Assembly (NCBI GenBank): GCA_964418645.1
Contig: CAYQME010000055.1
Location: 1 to 16,411, forward strand
Reading direction: 5' to 3'
DNA from: JAADHG01 sp964418645
GTDB lineage: Bacteria > Bacteroidota > Bacteroidia > Flavobacteriales > Flavobacteriaceae
Length of the DNA stretch: 16,411 nucleotides
Part shown: positions 1 to 8,246 of the stretch, piece by piece
How positions within the stretch are numbered: the stretch's first letter is position 1
How the letters are laid out: the number at the start of each line of letters is the position of its first letter
Notes under the pieces: generated by a model
What the model was told of the DNA's origin: nothing
The model's database searches: none
Seen by the model: only the letters and a program-made list of their open reading frames with translations
Position numbers and translations under genes: made by a program

Positions 1-107
1 ATAAAAAATCGATTGTAAAAAAAGGAAATTGGTTAGATCTTCCGTTGCGTTATGCACCATATAAAGGAAAAATTAAACTTGCGAAATTCTTTTTAAAATA
101 TTTTTAA
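1..107 (+). CDS. 3' end of an unidentified gene (partial)
   Basis: An open frame enters from the left edge (first full codon at 3) and ends at a TAA at 105-107. It encodes about 34 residues rich in lysine and aromatics, including the stretch GNWLDLPLRYAPYKG and a C-terminus ending KFFLKYF. The fragment is too short for me to assign a family. It is the only gene on the plus strand and converges on pxpC with 6 bp between the two stop codons. The frame being open to the edge, the gene-like amino-acid composition and the neat convergent stop support it being the true end of a gene, not a chance ORF. Confidence 0.55.
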   Translation, partial: KKSIVKKGNWLDLPLRYAPYKGKIKLAKFFLKYF

Positions 108-113
108 TATTAA

Positions 114-962
114 CTATTCTTTCTGTTCAAAATGAATAGCATTTCCTGTGAACTTTTGAGATAAAATGCTTATACTTTTTTCACATAATTGCAAAACTCT
201 AGGGTAACCGCCTGTCGTTTGACAATCCCGCATTAAAACTATAAGCTGTCCTGATGGCGTTAATTGCACTGTCCCGGGAAGTACTAAAGAGGTTATTATA
301 GGTTTCAAATTGTTTTCAATCCGTTCATTCAACTGATATGCCATTCTGCTATTTTCCTTAGCTATTGTAAAATCATTAGAGAACAATAACTTTTGTTGCT
401 TTTTTGAAAGCTTTTCAAACTCAGGACCTTTAAACGTTTTTAATTCTTTTGATTCAAAATGGTCTGAATTTACCTTAATTGAAGAATGGGATATTTCTGT
501 TTCTGCATTATAATCTGAAATGCTTAATTCGTCACCATCAGAAATTATAAATGGCGATGTAATATTTTTATACATACTCTTACTTTTCATAACCAATTCC
601 GTTTGAAAACCGTCATAAACAGCTAAATAACATCTAAAGCCGAACTGTAGCTTCCCAAAAGATATCTCATCACCTTTGGTAATTTTTATAACATGATTAA
701 GCTTTATAGAGTCCTTATTACACTGTGGAGAGATATCTGCGCCTGAAATACAAATTAATGTGTCTGAAGTAAATACAATTACAGGTCCTGTCATAGTGAT
801 TTCAAGTACCGCAGCATCTATATCGTTATTCAACAGAGCATTCGCTAATCTGGCAGAATAACTATCCATTACACCAGAAACCGGAACACCGTATTGCTGA
901 AAACCTAAACGACCTAAATCTTGTACTGTGGTATAAAAACCAGACTTTATAACTTTAACCAC
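114..962 (-). CDS. pxpC: 5-oxoprolinase subunit PxpC (biotin-dependent carboxyltransferase / KipA family)
   Basis: PxpC is a subunit of the prokaryotic ATP-dependent 5-oxoprolinase PxpABC, which opens 5-oxo-L-proline to glutamate in the cytoplasm. The 282-residue product has the family's N-terminal signature QDLGRLGFQQYGVPVSGVMD (residues 14-33), an AN/LE core and the C-terminal QTTGGYP motif (248-254). It is somewhat shorter than typical PxpC/KipA proteins (about 310-330 residues) but looks complete at both ends. The start is a GTG at 962-960, which fits the family's usual N-terminus (short hydrophobic strand, then TTVQDLGR). It overlaps the end of pxpB by 8 bp, so translation is probably coupled. 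It is the last gene of the Nramp-pxpA-pxpB-pxpC unit. Family assignment is secure; the enzymatic role rests on the complete pxpABC set next to it. Confidence 0.93.
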   Translation of the reverse strand: MVKVIKSGFYTTVQDLGRLGFQQYGVPVSGVMDSYSARLANALLNNDIDAAVLEITMTGPVIVFTSDTLICISGADISPQCNKDSIKLNHVIKITKGDEISFGKLQFGFRCYLAVYDGFQTELVMKSKSMYKNITSPFIISDGDELSISDYNAETEISHSSIKVNSDHFESKELKTFKGPEFEKLSKKQQKLLFSNDFTIAKENSRMAYQLNERIENNLKPIITSLVLPGTVQLTPSGQLIVLMRDCQTTGGYPRVLQLCEKSISILSQKFTGNAIHFEQKE

Positions 963-1689
963 CGATTACCTCACTTTCTAATTGATAAACACCAGCATCT
1001 ACCAAGGTGCTTATATCTTGATACTCCTTTAAATTAATTTGATAAAACTTAATTTTATCTCCCGGTTTAGCAAAACAAGGAACCTCCAAATTGATGTTGA
1101 AAAAATTTATGGGAGAATTTCCTATCACATTCCAACCTCCAGGACTCTGACATGGATAAACTCCAGTTTGAGGTCCTCCAATAGCAACAGATCCTTTTTT
1201 TACATGAAGTCTTGGGGTGTTTTTTCGTGGAAAATGAAGTTGTTCATCCAATCCTCCTAAGTATAAAAAGCCAGGTAAAAACCCAATGAAATATACTAGA
1301 TAATTTACCTTAGTATGTAGCTCTATAGTTTTAGAGATTTGTAACTTATTTTTTAATGAAATTTCTTCTAAATCCAAACCAAATTTAGTATCATAACACA
1401 CAGGAATGTTCCACAGTCTTGATTCGTTTTTCACATCTTCAAAATCATCAGAATAGATGCTTTTAAGTGTTAAAATTCTGTCATAGAAATAATTTATAGT
1501 ATTATCATAAGTAATTAGTATCGAGTTATATGCAGATTTTATATAAACTTTTTCTTTAAATATATAATTTTCAATTTTTTTCTTATACAAAACAACATCT
1601 TTAAGTGTATTTTTTGAAATAATTTGAGGCCATTCAATCAAAATTGAATGCTCGCCAAAGGGCTTATATTGTAGTTTAAAATCACTCAA
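955..1689 (-). CDS. pxpB: 5-oxoprolinase subunit PxpB (KipI / allophanate hydrolase subunit 1 family)
   Basis: PxpB pairs with PxpC in the PxpABC 5-oxoprolinase; the related Bacillus KipI is known as a sensor-kinase inhibitor. The 244-residue product shows the family core clearly: GFLPGFLYLGG (136-146), the FPRKNTPR segment (153-160), GSVAIGGPQTGVYP (166-179) and SPGGWNVIG (182-190). Residues 1-20 (YKPFGEHSILIEW) match the usual N-terminal strand. The start appears to be TTG at 1689-1687, 4 bp after the pxpA stop; no ATG exists in this frame near the expected N-terminus. An ATG overlapping the pxpA stop (ATGA at 1697-1694) is in another frame and ends after three codons. Coupled translation after pxpA is likely. 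A one-base sequence error in this junction is the alternative explanation for the missing ATG. Confidence 0.93.
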   Translation of the reverse strand: MSDFKLQYKPFGEHSILIEWPQIISKNTLKDVVLYKKKIENYIFKEKVYIKSAYNSILITYDNTINYFYDRILTLKSIYSDDFEDVKNESRLWNIPVCYDTKFGLDLEEISLKNKLQISKTIELHTKVNYLVYFIGFLPGFLYLGGLDEQLHFPRKNTPRLHVKKGSVAIGGPQTGVYPCQSPGGWNVIGNSPINFFNINLEVPCFAKPGDKIKFYQINLKEYQDISTLVDAGVYQLESEVIGG

Positions 1690-1693
1690 ATTA

Positions 1694-2434
1694 TCATTGA
1701 ATTTTAACTCCGAAATTGGTTAAATTTTGTCTTAATTTTTTAACCAATTTTAAAGCTTCCGGATTATCTCCATGAACACAAATTGTCTCTGCTTCAAGAG
1801 GTACTTCTAATCCATTAATCGTTTTTACTTTTTTATATAAAATCATATTCTTAATATGACTTGTCATCACATCTACATCCTTAATCAAAGCGTTTTCTTT
1901 TGCTCTTGAAACAAGCGATAAATCTTCATTATAATTTCTATCTGCAAATACCTCATACGTAATTGGAATATTTTCTTTTATGGCTATTTCAGAAATTACA
2001 GAACCAAAAGGAACATAAAGTTTTAAAGGTAAATGAATACTTTTCATGACTTCAACAATGACTTCAGCTGTTTTTTTGTCAGTAACAGCTAAATTGTATA
2101 GTGCTCCATGTGGCTTAATATGATGCAAGGCTACGTGTTGGTCTCTTACAATATTCATTAATAACTTTATCTGGTTCTTTACAGATTGATATAATGCTGA
2201 ACAAGACATTTCAACTACTTGTCTACCAAAGTTTTCCTTATCTGGAAAAGAAGGATGTGCACCAATTTTTACACGATGTTTTTTTGCTAATTCAACACAC
2301 CAATTCATGGTTTCTAGGTTTCCAGCATGGCCACCACAAGCTATGTTACATGATGAAAGTAATGGCATTAAATTGGCCTCGTTACCAATACCTTCTCCAA
2401 TATCTGCATTAATATCTATTGAGATTCGTTTCAT
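1694..2434 (-). CDS. pxpA: 5-oxoprolinase subunit PxpA (LamB/YcsF family)
   Basis: PxpA is the LamB/YcsF-family subunit of the ATP-dependent 5-oxoprolinase, acting with PxpB and PxpC on 5-oxo-L-proline, a spontaneous damage product of glutamine and glutamate. The 246-residue product has normal family length. Visible motifs are DINADIGEG (7-15), SCNIACGGHAG (28-38), GAHPSFPD (58-65), HIKPHGALYN (105-114) and CVHGDNPEA near residues 219-227. In many relatives the second motif reads CGFHAGDP; here it is CGGHAGNL, so Asn39 stands where an Asp is usual. The ATG at 2434-2432 directly follows the stop codon of the upstream Nramp-like gene with no spacer, and pxpB starts 4 bp after its TGA, so all are probably one transcript. 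Confidence 0.95.
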   Translation of the reverse strand: MKRISIDINADIGEGIGNEANLMPLLSSCNIACGGHAGNLETMNWCVELAKKHRVKIGAHPSFPDKENFGRQVVEMSCSALYQSVKNQIKLLMNIVRDQHVALHHIKPHGALYNLAVTDKKTAEVIVEVMKSIHLPLKLYVPFGSVISEIAIKENIPITYEVFADRNYNEDLSLVSRAKENALIKDVDVMTSHIKNMILYKKVKTINGLEVPLEAETICVHGDNPEALKLVKKLRQNLTNFGVKIQ

Positions 2435-3661
2435 TTATAATAATTCAAACACTTTTAAAATGCTCTTAACTCCTAAAAATATAGTAATTGCTAGAATAAT
2501 TAAGCTAAACACATTTTGACGTAACGTATTTTTATAACTGCCTAAAACCGATTGATTGTTCATAATCCAAATGAGAAAACCTGCTATTACTGGCAATAAA
2601 ATACCATTGGCAACTTGAGCAAATTTTATAATTTCAATAGACTTTATTCCTGAAGATGATGATATAACTCCAACAACCAAAATAAACATCCATACAGCTT
2701 TAAATCGCTTTGAGGTCATTTTTATTGACCAACCCAAACAACCTGTTGCCACAAAAGCAGCGGCTAAAGGTGCCGTTATAGCACTTGTGATTCCTGCAGC
2801 AAATAAACCTATTGCTAAGAAATATTTTGAAAAACTGCCAAACAATGGCTCTAAACCTTTTGCTAAATCAGCTGCATTACTTATATCTGAAGTTTGTACT
2901 GCTGCTGCTGAAATAATAATGCACATAGACACTATACCTCCTAATACAACCGCTACAATAGTATCTTTTCTTGCATATTTTAAATCGGATTCACTATTCC
3001 ATTTTTCTTTAACCAAAGATGCATGCAAAAATAAGTTGTATGGCACTACTGTAGTTCCTATTAATCCAATAATAGTCAAAATACTATCTTTTGGGAATTT
3101 TGGTACAAAAACACCTTTTAAGACTTCAATTAAATTAGGTTTTGTCATAATTGCAGTCACTATAAAGGCAATACTCATTAAAATAACTAGTGAAACCAAA
3201 GCTTTTTCAAGCACTTTGTAATTACCAATGTATAGCAAAATAAAAGCAACCAAGCCGATAGCTACACTAAAATAATTTAACGAAAACAAACCTACATCTA
3301 AAGCATGCTGACCTAAAACAGCCTCCAAACCTAAAACACCTCCACTTATATTTCCTGCTTCATAAGCAGCATTTCCAACTACAATTGCAGAAATTATTAA
3401 AATAATAGATAAAGCTTTTAATAAAGGGTTTTTTATTTGGGTTCTAATAATTTCTGAAAGTCCTTTTTGAGATATAATTCCTAATCGAGCAGACATTTCC
3501 TGCAATACAATAGTTGCTATGATTGATAAAACCATAGCCCAAAGCAATGCGTATCCAAAATTAACTCCAGCTAATGTGCACAAAGTCACTGTTCCTGGAC
3601 CAATAAATGCTGCAGCTATTAATGGACCTGGGCCAATGTTTTTAAACCAATTTTTGATCAT
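2435..3661 (-). CDS. Nramp-like membrane transporter of the pxp operon (YcsG-like)
   Basis: This 408-residue protein has about 11 hydrophobic segments and the Nramp/SLC11 fold signatures: GPGPLIAAAFIGPGT in the first helix (residues 10-24), QEMSARLGI in the second (54-62) and VVPYNLFLHASLV in the sixth (205-217). Classical Nramp metal transporters carry DPGN in helix 1 and MPH in helix 6, whose Asp, Asn and Met coordinate the metal; here these are GPGT (21-24) and VPY (206-208), so the standard metal site is absent. Similar proteins, such as Bacillus subtilis YcsG, sit beside ycsF/kipI/kipA, the pxpABC homologues. The gene abuts pxpA and is the first of the unit, 39 bp after the M16 gene. I infer import of 5-oxoproline or a related compound; this is not shown by sequence alone. 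Automated annotation would probably call it a divalent metal transporter. Confidence 0.9.
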   Translation of the reverse strand: MIKNWFKNIGPGPLIAAAFIGPGTVTLCTLAGVNFGYALLWAMVLSIIATIVLQEMSARLGIISQKGLSEIIRTQIKNPLLKALSIILIISAIVVGNAAYEAGNISGGVLGLEAVLGQHALDVGLFSLNYFSVAIGLVAFILLYIGNYKVLEKALVSLVILMSIAFIVTAIMTKPNLIEVLKGVFVPKFPKDSILTIIGLIGTTVVPYNLFLHASLVKEKWNSESDLKYARKDTIVAVVLGGIVSMCIIISAAAVQTSDISNAADLAKGLEPLFGSFSKYFLAIGLFAAGITSAITAPLAAAFVATGCLGWSIKMTSKRFKAVWMFILVVGVISSSSGIKSIEIIKFAQVANGILLPVIAGFLIWIMNNQSVLGSYKNTLRQNVFSLIILAITIFLGVKSILKVFELL

Positions 3662-3700
3662 GAACTTAAGTATCTCTTGCTAATGTAAGCATTCATATTA

Positions 3701-6556
3701 TTACATTTTAACATCTGAAAGTTTTACTTCTTTAGCATCTTTATCTAAAAGAATAACTTCATCAAAACCATCATCTTTAAACTTATCAAATTGTGTTGCT
3801 GCATCTCCAATAACCAAATATCCCATTTTACTCGCATCTAAATATTTATTAGCTAATGCTTTATGCTGCTCTAAAGTCATTCCTCTAATTATGTCTTCTT
3901 CACCAGCAATATAATCTTTAGATAAATTATAGTTACTAACGTTTTGAAGCATTCTTAAAAGTGATCCTTGAGTTTCAAAACGTCGAGCATTTGATTTAAT
4001 TAATGCGTTTTTAGTAAAATCTAAATCTTCTTGTGAAATACCTTCTTTATATTTTTCGATTTCTTCTCTAAATATGTTAACCGATTCTAAAGTAGTATTT
4101 GTTCTAACACTTGATGAGGCTGAAAAAGAACCTTTAATTTTAGTGCCACTAAAACCTGTTCTGGCTCCATAAGTATATCCTTTTTCTTCTCTTAAAATTA
4201 GATTTACATTTCCAGAGAATGAACCTCCAAGCTTGTAATTCATTACAGTTGCAGCAAAATAATCAGGATTTGTACGTGCCATAGACAAGTACCCAATATT
4301 AATTACAGATTGTTTTGCATTAGGAATATCTACAAAATACAGTGATGATTTATCACGATCTCCATTCATCTCATACGTTGGAATAGTAACTTCTTTACTT
4401 TCCCATTTGGTTTCCAAATCACTTAATACAGTAAGAGTTTTTTCTTTATTAATATTTCCAACTATATGAAATCTACTTACAGAAGGCGAAAAGTTTTTAT
4501 TGTAGAATTCTTTTAAATCGTCCATAGTAATCGATTCTACCGAAGCTTCGGTGCCACTTGTTGGATATGCAAACATGTGCTTGTCTCCATATAATAACTT
4601 ATTAGCAACGTTTCTTGCCACAGTATTAGGATTTGCTGCCGAACGCTTTATGCCATTAATCGTGCTCAATTTAATACGCTTTAACTCGTCTTCATCCCAA
4701 CGTGGTTCTAGTAAAATCTCTTTAACTAAATCTATTGTTTTATCAAAGTTTCTTACTAACGTGTTTCCTGAAATTGTGATAGATTCTCTTCCAGTAAGCA
4801 TATTAATTGAAGCTCCAAGTAATTCGATTGCTTCTTCTAACTCTTCAGGTGTTTTTGTAGCAGTTCCTTCCATTAGAATGTCTGTAATTAAATTTGCAAC
4901 ACCTATTTTATCGAAAGAATCTAGCAAATGACCTCCATCAATTATCAAACTAAAATTCACTAATGGTAATTCATTATGCTCCATACCATTTACTGTCATT
5001 CCATTAGACAAAGTAGTAGACCATGAATCAGGAATGTTTAATTTTGGTGATTCACCTTGATCAGGCTCAACAGATCTATCAAAACTAGTAGGTGTTTTTA
5101 TAACTTCATCATCAGCATCAGCTATTGTTACATCAACATTATCTTTTATCACTTCTTCAACTACTGCAGCTAATTGTGAATCTTTTGCCGTAAGTTCAAT
5201 TTTCCCTTTAGGAACAAAACTTGTAATTACATAAGGCTTATCTTTAATATAAGTATTGTAAACACGCATCACAGCTTCTTTTGTAACAGCTTTAATGTTT
5301 TCAATATCTTGTGTAATAAAAGCTGGATCACCTGCAAATACGTTATATTGTGCTAACTGAAAAGATTTTCCTAACACACTACTAATGCCATTATAAAAAT
5401 CTGTTTCTAAACCAGCCTTAATACGCTCAACATCTTTATCAGTTACACCATCAGTTTCAAATTTTTGAAAAGCTTCAAAAATAGCACCTTCAACATCAGT
5501 TAGATTTTTTCCATCATTTGCGGTAATAATAATACGAAACGCACCTGCTAATTCTTGAGAATTATTAAATGCAGTAGTTCTAGATGTTAGTTCCTTATCT
5601 TCAACTAACACTTTATATAATGGTGCTTTTTTCCCGTTAGCTAATAACTCCCCTAGAAAATCTAAAGCATAAGCGTCGTCTTTATATTGTTCTAATGTAG
5701 GCCACACCATATTTAATTGTGGAGCAGTAGCAAAATTATCTTCATGATACAAACGTTTGGTTTCACTAATTGTAACTGGTTGTGGTTTAAGTTTTGAAAC
5801 TTCTTGACCTCGTTTTATTTCACCAAAATACTTTTCAATCATAGTCTTTGCATCTACTTTATCAAAATCTCCTGCTAAAACTAATGTCGCATTATTTGGG
5901 CCATAAAATTTACTATAAAATTCTTTTACGTCTTCAATAGTAGCATTTTGTAAATCAACCAATTCACCAATGACTTGCCAATTATATGGATGCCCTTCAG
6001 GATAAATAGCCTTGTCTAATACCCAATTAGTATGTCCGTAAGGACGATTGTCTACACGTTGTCTTTTTTCATTTTGGACCACTTCTTGTTGATTATAAAA
6101 TGCCGATTCTGTAACTGTATTAATTAAAAAGCCCATTCGGTCGCTTTCAAGCCACATGATGGTTTCTAAAGCATTATTAGGAACTATTTCGTAGTAAACT
6201 GTTCCATCTTTCCAGGTACCTCCATTAAGAGTTCCTCCAAGATTTTGAATTTTTTTGAAAAATTGATCCTGTGGAACATGTTCAGATTCTTGAAATAACA
6301 TGTGCTCAAATAAATGTGCAAAACCTGTTCTTCCAGTTTTTTCTCTGTTTGAGCCAACGCCATATTGTATCGCCAATGAAACGATAGGATCTGATTTGTC
6401 TTGATGAAGTACTACCTGAAGTCCGTTTTCCAGTTCGTATTTTTCAAATTCTATCGAAAGCGTATCTCCTGAACCTCCATCTTTTTTACAAGATGTGAAA
6501 CTTAAGAGTAATATTGTAAAAAGAACAGTTACTAAACGTAATTTAAGATTGATCAT
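3701..6556 (-). CDS. M16 family (insulinase/pitrilysin-type) zinc metallopeptidase, lipoprotein
   Basis: This 951-residue protein begins with a lipoprotein-type signal (hydrophobic residues 8-20, then FTSC with Cys23), so it is likely lipid-anchored in the periplasm or outer membrane. The N-terminal half has the inverted zinc motif HLFEH (His81, Glu84, His85) and the third ligand in EVVQNE (Glu163). The second half (about 505-951) repeats the fold, but the zinc motif is degraded to NLITD (555-559), so it is a non-catalytic partner half. It retains the LREEKGYTYGA segment (788-798), with the Arg and Tyr typical of the substrate-binding half of M16B enzymes. The layout is a fused catalytic plus non-catalytic pair, expected to form a clamshell that degrades peptides. 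The acidic stretch around 465-505 is a likely hinge. The start is ATG at 6556. Its physiological substrate cannot be read from the sequence. Confidence 0.94.
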   Translation of the reverse strand: MINLKLRLVTVLFTILLLSFTSCKKDGGSGDTLSIEFEKYELENGLQVVLHQDKSDPIVSLAIQYGVGSNREKTGRTGFAHLFEHMLFQESEHVPQDQFFKKIQNLGGTLNGGTWKDGTVYYEIVPNNALETIMWLESDRMGFLINTVTESAFYNQQEVVQNEKRQRVDNRPYGHTNWVLDKAIYPEGHPYNWQVIGELVDLQNATIEDVKEFYSKFYGPNNATLVLAGDFDKVDAKTMIEKYFGEIKRGQEVSKLKPQPVTISETKRLYHEDNFATAPQLNMVWPTLEQYKDDAYALDFLGELLANGKKAPLYKVLVEDKELTSRTTAFNNSQELAGAFRIIITANDGKNLTDVEGAIFEAFQKFETDGVTDKDVERIKAGLETDFYNGISSVLGKSFQLAQYNVFAGDPAFITQDIENIKAVTKEAVMRVYNTYIKDKPYVITSFVPKGKIELTAKDSQLAAVVEEVIKDNVDVTIADADDEVIKTPTSFDRSVEPDQGESPKLNIPDSWSTTLSNGMTVNGMEHNELPLVNFSLIIDGGHLLDSFDKIGVANLITDILMEGTATKTPEELEEAIELLGASINMLTGRESITISGNTLVRNFDKTIDLVKEILLEPRWDEDELKRIKLSTINGIKRSAANPNTVARNVANKLLYGDKHMFAYPTSGTEASVESITMDDLKEFYNKNFSPSVSRFHIVGNINKEKTLTVLSDLETKWESKEVTIPTYEMNGDRDKSSLYFVDIPNAKQSVINIGYLSMARTNPDYFAATVMNYKLGGSFSGNVNLILREEKGYTYGARTGFSGTKIKGSFSASSSVRTNTTLESVNIFREEIEKYKEGISQEDLDFTKNALIKSNARRFETQGSLLRMLQNVSNYNLSKDYIAGEEDIIRGMTLEQHKALANKYLDASKMGYLVIGDAATQFDKFKDDGFDEVILLDKDAKEVKLSDVKM

Positions 6557-6618
6557 AATATTTAAAATTTATTAAAATTAAGGTGTTAAAATAACTAATA
6601 TAAAATTCTTTTTTTGTT

Positions 6619-6645
6619 AAAAAACGTTAAAGCAAAAGTGTGCTT
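6619..6645 (-). terminator. weak hairpin plus T-run after yifB
   Basis: On the minus strand, AAGCA and TGCTT (6641-6645 and 6630-6634) can pair around a 6-nt loop, followed after 5 nt by six T residues (6624-6619). It lies just after the yifB stop at 6663. A 5-bp stem is weak for an intrinsic terminator, so this may only attenuate or be coincidental in AT-rich DNA. Confidence 0.25.
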
Positions 6646-6662
6646 GGTAAAATAAATAAAAA

Positions 6663-8201
6663 TCAACCCAACCAACCTTCTCTATCTAGGCTTCTGTATT
6701 GAATGGCTTCGCTTATATGGTTTCCATTTATTGTTTCAACGCCTTCGATATCTGCAATGGTTCGCGATACTTTAAGAATTCTATCATAAGCACGAGCAGA
6801 TAAGTTTAATCGCTCCATAGCTACTTTTAACAAATTCATAGAAGCATCATCTAGCTTGCAATGTTTACGAATATGCTTTGTATTCATTTGTGCATTATAA
6901 TGTACTTTTTCTGAATCCTTAAACCGTTTTGTTTGAATATCTCTAGCGGCTGTAACCCGTTTTCTAATGTCTATTGAAGTTTCTCCTTTCCGTTCCTCTG
7001 ATAATTTCTCAAAAGGTACAGGAGTCACCTCTATATGAATATCGATACGATCCAATAATGGACCTGATATTTTACTTAAGTAACGCTGCATTTCCGCTGG
7101 AGAACTTGTAGCAGGAGCATCAGGATCGTTAAAATAACCACTTGGGCTTGGGTTCATACTCGCAACCAACATGAAACTACTTGGATAAGTAACTGTAAAC
7201 TTAGCACGAGATATCGTAACTTCTCTATCCTCTAAAGGTTGTCGCATCACTTCTAAAACACCCCGTTTAAATTCGGGCAATTCATCTAAAAATAAAACGC
7301 CATTATGTGATAATGAGATTTCTCCAGGTTGAGGATAGGCTCCTCCTCCTACTAAAGCCACATCGCTAATGGTATGGTGAGGACTTCTAAATGGACGTTG
7401 CGCCATGAGCCCCGCATGCGCTTTAACTCGACCTACAACCGAATGTATTTTTGTGGTTTCCAGTGCTTCATGTAAGGTCATAGGTGGCAATATGGAAGGC
7501 AGTCGTTTTGCCAACATGGTTTTACCAGATCCTGGTGGGCCAATTAAAATAATATTATGTCCTCCAGCCGCTGCAATTTCCATACACCGTTTTATACTTT
7601 CTTGTCCTTTAACATCGGAGAAATCAAATTCTGGAAAATCTAGATTCTTGTAAAACTCTTTTCGTGTATCCACAATGGTTTCTTCGAGTTGCTCTCCTTT
7701 ATCAAAATAATCTATAACTTGTTTAATATTATCAATACCATAGACCTTTAAATTACTTACAATTGCTGCCTCTTTAGCATTTTGACTAGGAAGTATAAAT
7801 CCTTTAAAGCCTTCTTCTCTAGCCTTTACAGCAATTGGCAATGCGCCTTTAATGGGTTGCAAGCTTCCATCCAGTGAGAGTTCGCCCATAATTAAAAAAT
7901 CTTCTAAATTAACGGCGTTAATTTGTTTTGAAGCAGCAAGTATTCCGATTGCTAAAGTTAAATCATAAGCACTCCCTTCCTTACGTAAATCGGCTGGAGC
8001 CAAATTAATTGTAATCTTCTTCCCTGGAATCTTATAGCCGTTATTTTGGAGTGCAGCAGCAATGCGATAATTACTTTCTTTTATAGCATTATCTGGAAGT
8101 CCTACTAAATGATAACCAATGCCTTTGTCGACATTTACTTCAACTATAATTGTTGTGGCTTCAACACCAAATACAGCACTCCCAAATACTTTATTAAGCA
8201 T
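6663..8201 (-). CDS. yifB: YifB/ComM family Mg-chelatase-like AAA+ ATPase
   Basis: This is a full-length 512-residue YifB/ComM protein. The N-terminal domain (about 1-170) has the Lon-protease-like fold typical of the family, with LVGLPDNAIKES (32-43) and the LAPADLRKEGSAYDL segment (67-81). The AAA+ core has Walker A GPPGSGKT (221-228), Walker B VLFLDE (302-307), sensor-1 Asn350 and the ISGPLLDRID segment (378-387). The C-terminal Mg_chelatase_C region follows (about 400-508). ComM in Vibrio is a hexameric helicase promoting branch migration during natural transformation; the role in Bacteroidota is unproven. Many homologues have a Cys motif after sensor 1 (NPCPCGY, then two more Cys); here it reads NPSPSGY and TSSP, so all these Cys are Ser or Thr. 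The start is ATG at 8201, 45 bp after the MG2/plug gene. Confidence 0.93.
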   Translation of the reverse strand: MLNKVFGSAVFGVEATTIIVEVNVDKGIGYHLVGLPDNAIKESNYRIAAALQNNGYKIPGKKITINLAPADLRKEGSAYDLTLAIGILAASKQINAVNLEDFLIMGELSLDGSLQPIKGALPIAVKAREEGFKGFILPSQNAKEAAIVSNLKVYGIDNIKQVIDYFDKGEQLEETIVDTRKEFYKNLDFPEFDFSDVKGQESIKRCMEIAAAGGHNIILIGPPGSGKTMLAKRLPSILPPMTLHEALETTKIHSVVGRVKAHAGLMAQRPFRSPHHTISDVALVGGGAYPQPGEISLSHNGVLFLDELPEFKRGVLEVMRQPLEDREVTISRAKFTVTYPSSFMLVASMNPSPSGYFNDPDAPATSSPAEMQRYLSKISGPLLDRIDIHIEVTPVPFEKLSEERKGETSIDIRKRVTAARDIQTKRFKDSEKVHYNAQMNTKHIRKHCKLDDASMNLLKVAMERLNLSARAYDRILKVSRTIADIEGVETINGNHISEAIQYRSLDREGWLG

Positions 8202-8246
8202 ACATTAATTGATTTGCTTAAATGTAAGAAAATAACTTGTTAAAAT

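Noticed and set aside
97..111. AT-only palindrome (AATATT, 3 nt, AATATT) between the convergent stop codons, as a bidirectional terminator
   Set aside because: The stem has no G-C pairs and such sequences are expected by chance in this AT-rich DNA.
2787..3221. 144-codon open frame on the plus strand
   Set aside because: It lies wholly antisense to the conserved Nramp-like gene and its translation resembles no protein; it is a shadow frame.
4551..4931. 126-codon open frame on the plus strand
   Set aside because: It is antisense to the second half of the M16 peptidase, which is clearly coding on the other strand.
3701..6556. Reading the M16 gene as two fused or frameshifted genes
   Set aside because: The degraded zinc motif in the second half and retained Arg/Tyr segment are the normal pattern for fused two-half M16 peptidases; the frame is intact.
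8202..8246. Promoter for yifB (TACATTTA on the minus strand)
   Set aside because: The last base deviates from TAnnTTTG and the nearest TTG is about 25 bp upstream, outside the usual spacing.
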